A DNA stretch of 64,000 nucleotides from an uncultured Gallionellaceae bacterium (GCA_903847155.1 CAINCU010000017.1:23725-87724), one strand, 5' to 3'. Shown: positions 1-9,579, numbered from the stretch's first letter. The notes: generated from the sequence alone by a model not told the origin. Numbers and translations are program-made.

Positions 1-195
1 GGTGCGGCAGTGAAGAATATCATTGGTGTTTACAAGGCAGATGCACGTCCTTGGGAGCGTTTAGCTGACTGGATTGATCGTATTGGCTGGCCGCGTTTCT
101 TCGAAAAGACCGGGCTGCCGTTCACCAAGTATTTGATCGACGATTGGCGTGGTTCGCGTACCAACCTCAATGCCTCGACGCATATCCGTTTCTAA
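1..195 (+). CDS. dsrB: Dissimilatory sulfite reductase beta subunit, C-terminal end (partial)
   Basis: The frame is open from base 1 and gives the last 64 residues of DsrB; the start lies outside the window. The end, with FTKYLIDDW and the terminal LNASTHIRF, is typical of DsrB. DsrAB is the cytoplasmic sirohaem and [4Fe-4S] sulfite reductase; in sulfur oxidisers it runs in reverse and releases sulfite from sulfur bound to DsrC. dsrE follows after 10 bases, as in the canonical oxidative dsr operon. The short fragment alone could not separate oxidative from reductive type; the neighbours do. Confidence 0.9.
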   Translation, partial: GAAVKNIIGVYKADARPWERLADWIDRIGWPRFFEKTGLPFTKYLIDDWRGSRTNLNASTHIRF

Positions 196-205
196 GCGAG
201 GATTT

Positions 206-565
206 ATGAAATTTGGAATTGTCGTCAACGAAGGGCCATATCAACACCAGGCTAGTGATTCTGCTTATCTGTTTGCCAAGGCGGCTATCGCAAAGGGGCA
301 CGAAGTATGGCGTGTGTTCTTTTATCACGATGGCGTAAATAACGCGTCGAGGCTGACTGAACCACCGCAGGATGATCGTCACATTGTGAATCGTTGGACC
401 AAGTTGGCCGAGGAGCACAAGGTGGACTTGGTGGTGTGTGTGGCTGCAGCTTTGCGTCGCGGTATTAAGGAGGAGAATTTGGCGCAAGGCTTTCGCATCT
501 CCGGTTTGGGGCAGTTGGTGGAAGCCGGTATCAAGTGTGACCGTTTGGTTACCTTCGGCGATTAA
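206..565 (+). CDS. dsrE: Sulfurtransferase subunit DsrE
   Basis: This 119-residue protein is the DsrE/TusD subunit of the DsrE2F2H2 complex, which passes persulfide sulfur to DsrC in the cytoplasm. The start chosen (ATG, preceded by AGCGAGG) gives the family's usual N-terminus MKFGIVVNEGPYQ; a longer frame from base 149 overlaps dsrB and is rejected. The single catalytic cysteine falls at Cys78 (VVCVAAALRRG), the position known for Allochromatium vinosum DsrE. Presence of DsrEFH is the established mark of sulfur-oxidising rather than sulfate-reducing organisms. Confidence 0.95.
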   Translation: MKFGIVVNEGPYQHQASDSAYLFAKAAIAKGHEVWRVFFYHDGVNNASRLTEPPQDDRHIVNRWTKLAEEHKVDLVVCVAAALRRGIKEENLAQGFRISGLGQLVEAGIKCDRLVTFGD

Positions 566-576
566 GGAGAGACGAG

Positions 577-942
577 ATGAGCGACGCAAGAAAATTCATG
601 TTCGTTAATCGTAAAGCTCCGTACGGCACGATCTACGCATTAGAATCGCTGGAGGTGGTGTTGATCACCGCCGCTTTTGATCAGGACGTGTCTTTGGTGT
701 TTCTGGATGACGGTGTGTATCAGTTGAAGAAGGGCCAGCAAACAAAAGGGATTGAGACCAAGAATTTCTCGCCCGCTTATCGTGCGTTGGAAGACTACGA
801 TGTTGAAAAATTGTATGTCGAAAAAGAGTCCATGGATGCACGTGGTTTGACTGAAGCGGATTTCCTGGTGGATGTCACTGTGGTCAGTCGCGCCGAAATG
901 GGTGCGTTGATGGATGAGCAAGACGTGATCTTGAGTTTCTAA
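577..942 (+). CDS. dsrF: Sulfur relay subunit DsrF
   Basis: The 121-residue protein belongs to the DsrF/TusC family and would form the middle subunit of the DsrEFH heterohexamer. It starts 11 bases after dsrE behind AAGGAGAG. The N-terminal FVNRKAPYGTIYALESLE stretch and the acidic VFLDDGVYQL segment fit the family. It contains no cysteine at all, so it is structural here and cannot itself carry persulfide; transfer must run through DsrE Cys78 and possibly DsrH. Confidence 0.94.
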   Translation: MSDARKFMFVNRKAPYGTIYALESLEVVLITAAFDQDVSLVFLDDGVYQLKKGQQTKGIETKNFSPAYRALEDYDVEKLYVEKESMDARGLTEADFLVDVTVVSRAEMGALMDEQDVILSF

Positions 943-951
943 GGGGGGCGC

Positions 952-1248
952 ATGTTACACATTATCAATAAATCACCCCTGACCTGTAGTACGCTGGACG
1001 GCTGTTTGAATACGGCGACGGGTGGGGACCTCATTCTTATCGAGGATGCAGTCTATGCGGCTACGCGAGGCAATGCCGCCGAGTCCAGGCTGAAAGCGGA
1101 GATGGGGAAATTCAGGGTGCATGTCCTGATGCCAGACCTTGAAGCACGCGGTCTAGCTGATCGACTTATTGAAGGCATTTCGCCGGTCGATTATGGCGGC
1201 TTTGTCGAACTGGTAAGCAAGAATAAAACCTGCCAATCGTGGCTTTAA
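952..1248 (+). CDS. dsrH: Sulfur relay subunit DsrH
   Basis: This 98-residue DsrH/TusB-family protein is the third subunit of the DsrEFH sulfur-transfer complex. It starts 9 bases after dsrF behind a purine-rich AAGGGGGG site. Cysteines are at 12, 18 and 94; one of the N-terminal pair is the likely counterpart of the conserved cysteine of A. vinosum DsrH. The sequence LILIEDAVYAAT fits the family core. dsrC follows 27 bases later, which agrees with direct transfer of sulfur from DsrEFH to DsrC. Confidence 0.93.
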   Translation: MLHIINKSPLTCSTLDGCLNTATGGDLILIEDAVYAATRGNAAESRLKAEMGKFRVHVLMPDLEARGLADRLIEGISPVDYGGFVELVSKNKTCQSWL

Positions 1249-1275
1249 TCAGTAATAAACAGAAGGAGAAACAGT

Positions 1276-1611
1276 ATGTCAAGCATTGAAGTCGGCGGCA
1301 AAAGTTACGAAACTGATGAAGAAGGATATCTGACTAACCTGTCGGATTGGACTACCGATGTGGCGAATTACATCGCACAGACCGAGAATGTAGTCATGAC
1401 AGATGCACATTGGGAAGTGGTCAATTTCCTGCGCGAATATTTTGAAGAATATCAAATCGCTCCGGCAGTGCGTGTGTTGACCAAAGCGATCGGCAAAAAG
1501 CTCGGCGCAGATAAGGGAAATAGCGAATATCTGTATGGTTTGTTCCCCTATGGTCCAGGCAAGCAGGCGTGCAAGATCGCCGGACTGCCAAAGCCAACAG
1601 GTTGCGTTTAA
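1276..1611 (+). CDS. dsrC: Sulfur carrier protein DsrC
   Basis: The 111-residue protein is DsrC, the cytoplasmic sulfur-carrying substrate of DsrAB and redox partner of DsrMKJOP. The mobile C-terminal arm carries both conserved cysteines: Cys110, next to last, and Cys99, eleven positions before it. This two-cysteine arm distinguishes true DsrC from TusE and related proteins that lack one of them. An AAGGAG site seven bases before the ATG predicts strong translation, as expected for a carrier needed in large amounts. Confidence 0.97.
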   Translation: MSSIEVGGKSYETDEEGYLTNLSDWTTDVANYIAQTENVVMTDAHWEVVNFLREYFEEYQIAPAVRVLTKAIGKKLGADKGNSEYLYGLFPYGPGKQACKIAGLPKPTGCV

Positions 1612-1638
1612 TTAAGATTCGCCGATAGGGGGGCCTTC

Positions 1639-2367
1639 ATGGCAAGCATTGTTTTTGCAATTTTGTTTTATTTTGCTACGCTGCTGCTAGTCGTAGGGCT
1701 GCTCTATCGTATTTATATCTACGCCCGCACTCCAGTTCCACTGAAAATTCCGACCACACCCGCGCCGACCACAACAGGTGGTGTAGTATTGCGCATGATG
1801 CGGGAGGTAGTATTTTTTGAAAGTTTATTCAAATCAAATTTGTGGATTTGGGGCTTGAGCGCATTGTTTCATGGCAGTCTGGCGTTGGTGCTCATGCGGC
1901 ATTTACGTTATTTCACAGATCCGGTGTGGGGTTGGGTTGATCTAATCCAACCGTTCGGGATGTATGCAGGACTCACCATGCTGTTGGGTTTATGCGGATT
2001 GTGGTGGCGTCGGATATTTGTCGAACGCATTCGTTATATATCTACACCGTCAGACCATTTGATGCTGTTGCTGCTTATCGGTATTGCTGCTTCTGGATTG
2101 ATGATGAAGTTTGTAGTTCACACCGATGTGATTAGTGTGAAGGAATATTTTATTGGATTGATGCAATTTAATATTTTGACTCTTCCAGCTGATCCGCTGT
2201 TATTTATGCATCTACTGATGGTTATGTCACTCCTGGTCGTTTTCCCCTTCAGCAAACTGCTGCACGCACCAGGAGTCTTTTTTTCGCCGACCCGCAATCA
2301 GAAAGATGATTCGCGTGAGAAGCGCCATATCGCCGCTTGGGCGAAAAAATTAGAGGCTAGCGAATGA
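1639..2367 (+). CDS. dsrM: DsrM, membrane cytochrome b subunit
   Basis: The 242-residue integral membrane protein is the haem b subunit of DsrMKJOP, related to the NarI gamma subunit of nitrate reductase. About five to six hydrophobic segments are visible, with histidines in helices (FHGSLALVLMRH near residue 80 and the MHLLMVMSLL helix near 195) that may ligate haem. It would exchange electrons between the quinone pool and DsrK. Its end overlaps the dsrK start by four bases (ATGA), so the two are probably translationally coupled. Confidence 0.93.
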   Translation: MASIVFAILFYFATLLLVVGLLYRIYIYARTPVPLKIPTTPAPTTTGGVVLRMMREVVFFESLFKSNLWIWGLSALFHGSLALVLMRHLRYFTDPVWGWVDLIQPFGMYAGLTMLLGLCGLWWRRIFVERIRYISTPSDHLMLLLLIGIAASGLMMKFVVHTDVISVKEYFIGLMQFNILTLPADPLLFMHLLMVMSLLVVFPFSKLLHAPGVFFSPTRNQKDDSREKRHIAAWAKKLEASE

Positions 2368-3893
2368 GTGATATCACTGCACCGGCCTATCGCGCCATCC
2401 CTATCATCCCCGCGCTAAAACCGGGTGCGATGGAAGGGAAGGGGCCATTTATTGCCACCGACAAAATGAACGAAGCGCTTGGATTTCCCGGTCATTTGGT
2501 TGACGACTGGCATGATCGAGCCATCGCCAAGATGGGCGAGTTGCTGTCCAAGTATCGTTCGTTCAAGGTATTTATGGATGCATGCGTGCACTGCGGCGCA
2601 TGTTCCGATAAATGTCATTACTTCATCGGCACGCAAGACCCGAAAAATATGCCGGTGGCGCGACAAGATCTTTTGCGCAGCGTGTATCGGCGCTACTTTA
2701 CCTTACCTGGAAAATTGTTTCCCAAGCTGGTCGGTGCGCGCGATCTGACGCGTGAAATATTGGACGAGTGGTACAACTATTTCTACCAGTGTTCTGAATG
2801 CCGCCGTTGTTCTTTGTTCTGTCCTTATGGGATTGACACAGCTGAAATAACCATGGCGGCACGCGAAATACTTGATTCTGTTGGTTATGGTCAAAAGTAT
2901 ACCAATGAAATTCTCGGTAAAGTACACAGGATTGGTAATAACCTTGGCTTGCCCGGCCCGGCGCTGATCGATACGCTAGAAGGTTTGGAAGAGGATGTAA
3001 AAGATGCAACCGGCTTCGATGTGCGTTTTCCTATTGACGTTAAAGGTGCAGAAGTTCTACTTATCACACCTTCTGCTGACTTTTTCGCCGAGCCGCACAT
3101 TGATAGTTTGATTGGCTATGCGAAAGTATTTCACGCTTCTGGGACCAGTTGGACGTTGTCGTCGATGGCTTCCGAGGCAGGAAATTTTGGTATGTTTATC
3201 GGTAATTATGAGCAGTTGCGCAAGATTGCATTGCGCATCCGTGTAGCGGCACTGGAGTTGGGTGTTAAGCGCATAGTTGTCGGCGAGTGCGGACATGCAT
3301 GGCGCGTAGCATACAGTTTTTGGAATACGCTGAGCGGTGTCGGTTCTGGTGCAAATGAGAATGACCACTTTGCCATGATGCTGCAAAAACAACTGGATCA
3401 TCGCTACAAGCAACCGGCACACATTTGTGAATTTACATGGGATTTGATTGAGCGTAATGCGTTGACGTTCGATAAGTCTGCCAATGATAAGTACATCATC
3501 ACTTTTCACGATTCCTGTAATGTGGCGCGCGGTGCGAGTATGGGTGATCTTCCCGGTGGGCAGTTCGAGATTCCGCGTAACATCATTAAGGCAGTTGCAA
3601 ATAACTACGTTGAGATGCCTTTAAATACCATTCGCGAGCAGACTTTCTGCTGCGGTGGTGGCGGTGGCGTTTTACCAGACGATTTGTTGGAAATTCGAGT
3701 TAAAGGCGCGTTGCCTCGCATGGAAGTGTTGCAGCAAGTTGCAGATGAACACGGTGTTAATTTTATGGCAACAATCTGCGCAATTTGCAAGGCGCAGTTT
3801 ACTAAAATCTTGCCAATCTATGGTTTCGACAGAAAAGTGGTTGGCGGCGTACATCAACTGGTGAGCAATGCAATCCAGCTAGGTCAGAAATAA
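2364..3893 (+). CDS. dsrK: DsrK, HdrD-like iron-sulfur subunit
   Basis: The 509-residue protein is the cytoplasmic catalytic subunit of DsrMKJOP, related to HdrD of heterodisulfide reductase. Two complete [4Fe-4S] motifs are visible: Cys74/77/80/84 and Cys143/146/149/153. A CCGGGGG motif near residue 430 and a later CAIC pair form the CCG-type cofactor site thought to act on the disulfide of DsrC. It overlaps dsrM by four bases, and dsrL follows 15 bases downstream after an AGGAGAAGG site. Confidence 0.95.
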   Translation: MSDITAPAYRAIPIIPALKPGAMEGKGPFIATDKMNEALGFPGHLVDDWHDRAIAKMGELLSKYRSFKVFMDACVHCGACSDKCHYFIGTQDPKNMPVARQDLLRSVYRRYFTLPGKLFPKLVGARDLTREILDEWYNYFYQCSECRRCSLFCPYGIDTAEITMAAREILDSVGYGQKYTNEILGKVHRIGNNLGLPGPALIDTLEGLEEDVKDATGFDVRFPIDVKGAEVLLITPSADFFAEPHIDSLIGYAKVFHASGTSWTLSSMASEAGNFGMFIGNYEQLRKIALRIRVAALELGVKRIVVGECGHAWRVAYSFWNTLSGVGSGANENDHFAMMLQKQLDHRYKQPAHICEFTWDLIERNALTFDKSANDKYIITFHDSCNVARGASMGDLPGGQFEIPRNIIKAVANNYVEMPLNTIREQTFCCGGGGGVLPDDLLEIRVKGALPRMEVLQQVADEHGVNFMATICAICKAQFTKILPIYGFDRKVVGGVHQLVSNAIQLGQK

Positions 3894-3908
3894 CGAGGAG
3901 AAGGAAAA

Positions 3909-5879
3909 ATGTCAGTAGTGAGCGAAACCCCGCAAAAGATTACATTCCGTCGTTACAAGGATGGCGACCAAAAACAACGCCGCTTGAACGAAAAGATTTT
4001 TCAAGCCAGTTACTCCTACAAGTGTCCGACTTACATCCAGTCCACACCACCATGTCAGGGCAGCTGCCCGGCAGGCGAGGATATTCGCGGCTATCTGGGT
4101 ATCGTGCGCGGTACCGAGAAAGTGCCGAATGGCGCGGATGGCAAGCCGATTATGCCGTGGCAGGAATATGCTTGGCGTCGTTTGACTGAAGCCAATCCGT
4201 TCCCGGCAGTGATGGGCCGCGTGTGCCCTGCTCCATGCGAAAGCGGTTGCAACCGCAACGAGGTGGAAGATCACGTCGGTATCAACTCGGTTGAACACTT
4301 CCTAGGCGAATACGCTATCGCCAACAAACTTAAATTTAACAAGCCTACTGCCGCGCCAACCGGCAAGAAAGTCGCCATTCTTGGCGGCGGCCCCGCTGGT
4401 TTGTCCTGCGCATATCAACTGGTGATGAAGGGAAACGAAGTCACTTTGTTTGATGAGCATGAATTCCTTGGCGGCATGATGCGCTATGGTATTCCTGGTT
4501 TCCGTACTCCGCGCGATGTATTAGATGCTGAAATTCAACGCATCATAGATTTGGGTGTGAAAGTTCGTCTGAAGACGCACGTTGGTGTCGATATCACTAT
4601 TGAACAGATTCGCAAAGATTTCGATGCTGTGTTTCTTGGTTTGGGCGCGCAAGCAGGCCGTGCGTTGCCTATTGCTGATAGTGAAGCGCCTAATGTGGTA
4701 ACTGCGACTGCGTTTCTGAAAGCTTTTAACGACGGTCGTTTGCAGCATGTTGGTAAGCGTGTGGTGGTGGTCGGCGGCGGTGATACTTCCATCGACGTTG
4801 CAACTATTGCACGTCGTCTTGGACACATCAAGACTTCCAACCCGAGTGATGCAGAACAGGCCATCGCCGGACGCATGGCACAGGATGTTGCGCAAATATC
4901 AGTCAAAGAAGGCGCAGAAGTTACGTTGACCTCATTGTTTAACGTTGACAAGATGCAGGCTAACAAGCACGAGATCGAGCAAGCACAGGCAGAAGGCATT
5001 CATATTATCGGTGGTCTGGTGCCGGTTGGCATCGTGCGAGATGCCAATGGCCGCGCCACAGCACTACGCGTCGCAAAGTGCGAAGCGAAGTTTGTCGGCA
5101 GCAAGTTGGAGATCAAGAACATCGAAGGCAGTGAACATAACATCGAAGCTGACATGATTGTTTCTGCGATCGGACAAGCGGTGGATTTCACCGGGTTGGA
5201 GCAATTCAATAACGGCAAAGGTGCAGTTTCGACGGATCGTAGCTACGTGGTGAACGGACAACAAGGTGTTTTCGCCGGTGGTGACGTGATTCGTCCACAT
5301 CTGCTGACTACTGCTATCGGACACGGCTCTATCGCTGCAGACGGTATACACAACTTCATGCAAGGTAACGATCTGGAGAAACGACCCAAGATAGATGCGC
5401 ACCAGTTCGACATCATGCGCAAGATGGCCGAGAAGGGCCTCGTCATCAAAGAGACACACGAGCCGATGCGTGGCACGGCCGATTCTAATGTTGCAGTGCA
5501 TAACTTTGACAATCGTTCTGACCGTTACATAATTACGCACGACAAGCTGTTCAAGGGTCATTTCTCATATGTGCCGCGTAATCTTCGGGGTATCGTGACG
5601 CTCAACAAGGAAACTGCGTTGGGTAATTTCGATGAGCGTCTTGGTGTACTCAGTCAAGAGCAAGCTGTTGCAGAAGCCAAGCGCTGCATGAGTTGTGGTA
5701 TGTGTTTCGAGTGCGACAACTGCTTGATGTATTGCCCGCAGACTGCCGTGTATCGCGTCAAGAAGACTGAGGCGACTACCGGACGTTATGTGGCAACCAA
5801 CTACGACAAGTGCATCGGCTGTCACATCTGCGCCGACGTGTGCCCGACGGGCTACATTCAAATGGGTCTGGGTGAGTAA
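3909..5879 (+). CDS. dsrL: DsrL, NAD(P)H:acceptor oxidoreductase
   Basis: This 656-residue flavoprotein resembles the glutamate synthase small subunit and is essential for sulfur oxidation in A. vinosum, where it links DsrAB to pyridine nucleotides. N-terminal cysteines (39, 49, 53, 106, 110, 114) precede an FAD-binding GGGPAGL at about 159 and a nucleotide-binding GGGDTSID near 288. The C-terminus carries a ferredoxin domain with two cluster motifs (Cys593-609 and Cys635/638/641/645). The C-terminal ferredoxin domain and the presence of dsrEFH point to the oxidative pathway. The stop overlaps the dsrJ start in TAATG. Confidence 0.94.
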   Translation: MSVVSETPQKITFRRYKDGDQKQRRLNEKIFQASYSYKCPTYIQSTPPCQGSCPAGEDIRGYLGIVRGTEKVPNGADGKPIMPWQEYAWRRLTEANPFPAVMGRVCPAPCESGCNRNEVEDHVGINSVEHFLGEYAIANKLKFNKPTAAPTGKKVAILGGGPAGLSCAYQLVMKGNEVTLFDEHEFLGGMMRYGIPGFRTPRDVLDAEIQRIIDLGVKVRLKTHVGVDITIEQIRKDFDAVFLGLGAQAGRALPIADSEAPNVVTATAFLKAFNDGRLQHVGKRVVVVGGGDTSIDVATIARRLGHIKTSNPSDAEQAIAGRMAQDVAQISVKEGAEVTLTSLFNVDKMQANKHEIEQAQAEGIHIIGGLVPVGIVRDANGRATALRVAKCEAKFVGSKLEIKNIEGSEHNIEADMIVSAIGQAVDFTGLEQFNNGKGAVSTDRSYVVNGQQGVFAGGDVIRPHLLTTAIGHGSIAADGIHNFMQGNDLEKRPKIDAHQFDIMRKMAEKGLVIKETHEPMRGTADSNVAVHNFDNRSDRYIITHDKLFKGHFSYVPRNLRGIVTLNKETALGNFDERLGVLSQEQAVAEAKRCMSCGMCFECDNCLMYCPQTAVYRVKKTEATTGRYVATNYDKCIGCHICADVCPTGYIQMGLGE

Positions 5880-6247
5880 TGAAACTTCTCCTATCATTGC
5901 TGTTTTGCCTGTGTATTCCGGCAGTTTTTGCTGCAGAAGCGAACACACCAAAGCTGGATATCGGCAAGGGCGGTCAATGCGTAAAGGATACCCAGTGGAT
6001 GCGCATAAACCACATGCATCTTCTTATTCATCAACGTGATGAGGCGGTGCGCAAAGGCATTCGTTCAGAACAGATTAGTCTGAAGAACTGTGTCGATTGC
6101 CATGCCAGCACCAAAGATGACAGTGTCGTTGCGCGCGATGATAGTTTTTGCGTAGGTTGCCATCGTTATGCCGCAGTCAGCATCGATTGCTTTGAATGCC
6201 ATGCAAGCAAACGCAAGATAGCGCTCGCCAATAAGGATGCCCAATGA
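5879..6247 (+). CDS. dsrJ: DsrJ, periplasmic trihaem cytochrome c
   Basis: The 122-residue protein begins with a signal peptide or anchor (MKLLLSLLFCLCIPAVFA) and has three haem c sites: CVDCH, CVGCH and CFECH. That is the exact haem number of DsrJ, the periplasmic electron-transfer subunit of DsrMKJOP. The start overlaps the dsrL stop and the end overlaps dsrO by four bases (ATGA), so the three are tightly coupled. A CxxCH count of three and the position between dsrL and dsrO leave little doubt. Confidence 0.95.
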   Translation: MKLLLSLLFCLCIPAVFAAEANTPKLDIGKGGQCVKDTQWMRINHMHLLIHQRDEAVRKGIRSEQISLKNCVDCHASTKDDSVVARDDSFCVGCHRYAAVSIDCFECHASKRKIALANKDAQ

Positions 6248-6963
6248 GCGATCTCAATACACAACGCAGACAATTTCTGAAGACGACGTTGGGAGCAGCA
6301 GCGGTTGCAATTGCGCCGGGAATGCTGTTGTTCGACGTGGCACATGGTAATCCGCAAGCGGCTGCCAGCGGCAAAGTACGCTGGGGGATGCTGGTTGATA
6401 TCAATCAGTGCAAAGACGGGTGTAATGATTGTGTGACTGCCTGCAACAAGGAGAACGGATTGTCTGGGGGTACAAAATCGACTGACCCGCAGTGGATCCG
6501 CAAGATTTCAATCAAGGACGTGAGTACCGGACATGAGCAGTCGCTGCCGATGATGTGTCAGCATTGCGAGCATCCGCCCTGTGTGGATGTATGTCCGACT
6601 CAGGCGTCGTTCAAACGTGCTGATGGTATCGTACTGGTTGATAGACACCGCTGTATTGGCTGTCGCTATTGCATGATGGCTTGTCCATACAAGGCACGTT
6701 CGTTCGTGCATGAGCCACTGGAAAACCAGAATCCCGATGTACCTCGCGGCAAGGGTACGGTTGAAGCCTGCAATATGTGCGTGTTGCGCATTGATAATGG
6801 TTTGCAGCCGGCTTGTGTTGAAGGATGTCAGAACAAGGCGATTCTGTTTGGCGACCTGAACGACGCGAATAGCGAAATTGCGAAAAAGATACAAAGTGTT
6901 GCTTCCGTTCAGGTACGTGCAGATTTGCAGCTGAACACCGGCATCCGCTACCAAGGACTTTAA
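6244..6963 (+). CDS. dsrO: DsrO, periplasmic iron-sulfur protein (Tat exported)
   Basis: The 239-residue protein carries a twin-arginine signal (RRQFLK at residues 8-13 followed by a hydrophobic stretch), so it should be exported folded through Tat. Four ferredoxin-type cysteine groups follow, including CKDGCNDC, CQHCEHPPC, CIGCRYC and CNMC, as in HybA/NrfC-like four-cluster proteins. It passes electrons between DsrJ and the membrane subunit DsrP. It overlaps dsrJ by four bases, and dsrP begins three bases after its stop. Confidence 0.95.
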   Translation: MSDLNTQRRQFLKTTLGAAAVAIAPGMLLFDVAHGNPQAAASGKVRWGMLVDINQCKDGCNDCVTACNKENGLSGGTKSTDPQWIRKISIKDVSTGHEQSLPMMCQHCEHPPCVDVCPTQASFKRADGIVLVDRHRCIGCRYCMMACPYKARSFVHEPLENQNPDVPRGKGTVEACNMCVLRIDNGLQPACVEGCQNKAILFGDLNDANSEIAKKIQSVASVQVRADLQLNTGIRYQGL

Positions 6964-6966
6964 AAC

Positions 6967-8148
6967 ATGGCCGATCTATCCGCTTTGCGTTTCAAGAACC
7001 AAATGTTCTATGTGCTGCTTGCAGCTGGTGGTTTAGTTGTTATGGCTGGCTTGTTTGCTGTTTACATGATGGAGTCACACGGTCACATCATTACCGGCAT
7101 GAACAATCAGATCGTGTGGGGTTTGCCACATGTATTTGCCATATTTCTGATTGTCGCCGCTTCTGGCGTACTTAATGTTGCTTCTATCGGCTCGGTGTTC
7201 GGCAAGAGCATCTACAAGGCTCGTGCCCCGCTGGCCGGTTTGCTGTCGCTTGCAATGTTGGGCGGTGGCTTGGCCGTGTTGATGCTAGATCTGGGCAGAC
7301 CGGATCGCTTTATAGTTGCCGCGACCAATTACAACATTACTTCTGTGTTTGCATGGAACATTGTGCTGTATACCGGCATGTTCTCATTGGTGTTAATTTA
7401 CATATGGACCATGATGGAGCAGCGCATGAATGGTTGGACGAAACCTGCAGGTTTCGCAGTGTTTGCTTGGCGATTCATTCTTACCACTGGTACCGGCCTG
7501 ATCTTTGCATTCCTTATCGCGCGTCAGGCTTATGGTTCGGCTATATTGCCTCCCATGTTCATCGTATTGTCGTTTGCTTGGGGATTTGCAGTATTCCATA
7601 TTGTTCAATCGGTGATATATGCTTGGAACGACAAGACGCTGGACCCTGAGATAATGCGCAGCAAAAAGAATCTGTTGGGTGTGTTTGTGATTGGCGCGCT
7701 GTATTTGGTTGCGGTGTATCACATGACCAACCTGTATTTTTCACATAAGACTGGTTTCGAAAATTTTATCCTGCTAGATGGTGGGATCTTTCCGAACTTG
7801 TTCTGGTGGGGCTACGTTGTACTGGGCAATCTTGTACCTTTGGCGTTGATTTATGTTCCCGGCTTGGGTAAGGGGAAGTGCGTGTTCATGGCTTCCTCGT
7901 TGATCGTTTTGGGTGGATTTGCGCTGCTGTATGTGTTTATCATCGGCGGACAAGCATACCCGCTCGATATATTCCCAGGTTATGAAGTCAGCAGTACCTT
8001 TGCTGACGGGCAGATTACTGAGTATCATCCTTCGATCTATGAGTTCCTGCTGGGTTTTGCTGGATTGGCGATAGCTTTTCTCATCACTACGGTTAGCGTG
8101 CGCATATTGAACTTTATGCCGAAGGATAAGCCTTACATCGCAGATTAA
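6967..8148 (+). CDS. dsrP: DsrP, NrfD-family quinone-interacting membrane subunit
   Basis: This 393-residue protein of about ten hydrophobic helices belongs to the NrfD/HybB family and is the second membrane subunit of DsrMKJOP. The segment LAVLMLDLGRPDRF near residue 107 is a typical family loop at the membrane face. It should exchange electrons between periplasmic DsrO and the quinone pool. It follows dsrO by three bases, and dsrN starts 24 bases downstream. Confidence 0.94.
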   Translation: MADLSALRFKNQMFYVLLAAGGLVVMAGLFAVYMMESHGHIITGMNNQIVWGLPHVFAIFLIVAASGVLNVASIGSVFGKSIYKARAPLAGLLSLAMLGGGLAVLMLDLGRPDRFIVAATNYNITSVFAWNIVLYTGMFSLVLIYIWTMMEQRMNGWTKPAGFAVFAWRFILTTGTGLIFAFLIARQAYGSAILPPMFIVLSFAWGFAVFHIVQSVIYAWNDKTLDPEIMRSKKNLLGVFVIGALYLVAVYHMTNLYFSHKTGFENFILLDGGIFPNLFWWGYVVLGNLVPLALIYVPGLGKGKCVFMASSLIVLGGFALLYVFIIGGQAYPLDIFPGYEVSSTFADGQITEYHPSIYEFLLGFAGLAIAFLITTVSVRILNFMPKDKPYIAD

Positions 8149-8172
8149 TTTTAATTCTGACGGGGTGCGGCC

Positions 8173-9579
8173 ATGAACCGTATGCTGATTTCGGCAGCGC
8201 ATAAATCATCCGGAAAAACCATGGTCAGCATTGGCCTGTGCGCTGCGCTCGCAGCGCGCGGTCATGTGGTGCAGCCGTTCAAGAAAGGCCCGGATTACAT
8301 TGATCCGATGTGGCTCAGTCAGGCCGCTGGGCATGCCTGCTTTAACCTCGATTTATACCTGATGGAAAACGACGACATCGTCGCCACCTTCGCGCAGCAC
8401 AGCGCGGAAGTGAATCTGGTCGAGGGCAACAAAGGGTTATATGATGGTCTCGCGCTGGACGGAACTAATAGCAACGCGGCGTTGGCCAAGCTGCTCGATC
8501 TGCCGGTGATACTGGTGATCGATGCGCGCGGAATGACACGCGGCATCGCACCGCTGATCCTCGGCTATCAGGCATTTGACCGCGACATCAACATCGCCGG
8601 AGTAATTCTCAATAATCTCGGCGGTTCACGCCACGAAGCCAAGCTGCGCGCCGTTATCGAACATTACACCGACCTACCTGTGATTGGCGCCATTCAACAC
8701 GACGAGCGGCTCAGCATTGTGGAACGCCATCTCGGCTTGATGCCGAGCAATGAGTCACATGTCGCCACGTCCAAGATCAAGCAAATTGGTGAGGCTATCG
8801 CGGAACAAGTCGATCTGGACAAGTTGCTCGCTGTGACGCAAAAAGAACCGCTAAAAGTTCCGCATAAAGCCGAGGTGAGCCCGCTGCCTTGCGGCGAGAA
8901 AATCCGCATCGGTATCGCGCGTGACCGCGCCTTCGGCTTTTACTATGCTGATGACCTTGAGGCGCTGCAAGCGGCGGGAGCAGAGTTGGTGCCGTTCGAT
9001 ACTTTGCGCGACGCACAATTGCCACCAGTGGATGCGCTGTTTATTGGCGGCGGTTTTCCAGAAACCTGTGCCACCGAACTGGAAGCAAATGCCACATTGC
9101 GTAACGAGATCAAACAGACTATTGAAGCCGGTATGCCGGCCTATGCCGAATGTGGCGGGCTCATGTATTTGTCGCGCGGCATCGAGTATCAAGGGCGCAC
9201 CTACCAAATGGTCGGCGCGATTCCCGGCGATGTAAAGATGCACGCCAAACCTATCGGTCGCGGCTATGTTCATTTGGCAGAGGGCGAAGCGCATCCCTGG
9301 CCGCGCCCCGACGTTCCTGCCAAACAGGTCAAGGCACACGAATTCCACTACTCCAGCCTGGAGAACCTTCCGTCAGACTCGCACTTCGCTTACTATGTAG
9401 AGCGCGGTTACGGCATTGATGGGAAACGCGATGGACTTATCTTGCATAACCTGTTGGCCTCTTATACTCATCTGCGCACCATCGGCAGTTGTTATTGGGC
9501 CACCCGTTTTGTCGCCTTCATCCGGCGGTGCAAGGAACAGCAAAACAAATCGGCTTTTACTATTGGGAAATCACTATGA
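8173..9579 (+). CDS. dsrN: DsrN, CobB-like sirohaem amidase
   Basis: The 468-residue protein is a cobyrinic acid a,c-diamide synthase homologue. The N-terminal ATP-binding domain has a P-loop-like HKSSGKT at residues 11-17, and the C-terminal glutamine amidotransferase domain has its nucleophile in YAECGGLMYLS near residue 322. In dsr operons the enzyme amidates sirohaem to the sirohaem amide used by DsrAB. No other cobalamin genes are near. The stop overlaps the next gene's ATG (ATGA). Confidence 0.92.
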   Translation: MNRMLISAAHKSSGKTMVSIGLCAALAARGHVVQPFKKGPDYIDPMWLSQAAGHACFNLDLYLMENDDIVATFAQHSAEVNLVEGNKGLYDGLALDGTNSNAALAKLLDLPVILVIDARGMTRGIAPLILGYQAFDRDINIAGVILNNLGGSRHEAKLRAVIEHYTDLPVIGAIQHDERLSIVERHLGLMPSNESHVATSKIKQIGEAIAEQVDLDKLLAVTQKEPLKVPHKAEVSPLPCGEKIRIGIARDRAFGFYYADDLEALQAAGAELVPFDTLRDAQLPPVDALFIGGGFPETCATELEANATLRNEIKQTIEAGMPAYAECGGLMYLSRGIEYQGRTYQMVGAIPGDVKMHAKPIGRGYVHLAEGEAHPWPRPDVPAKQVKAHEFHYSSLENLPSDSHFAYYVERGYGIDGKRDGLILHNLLASYTHLRTIGSCYWATRFVAFIRRCKEQQNKSAFTIGKSL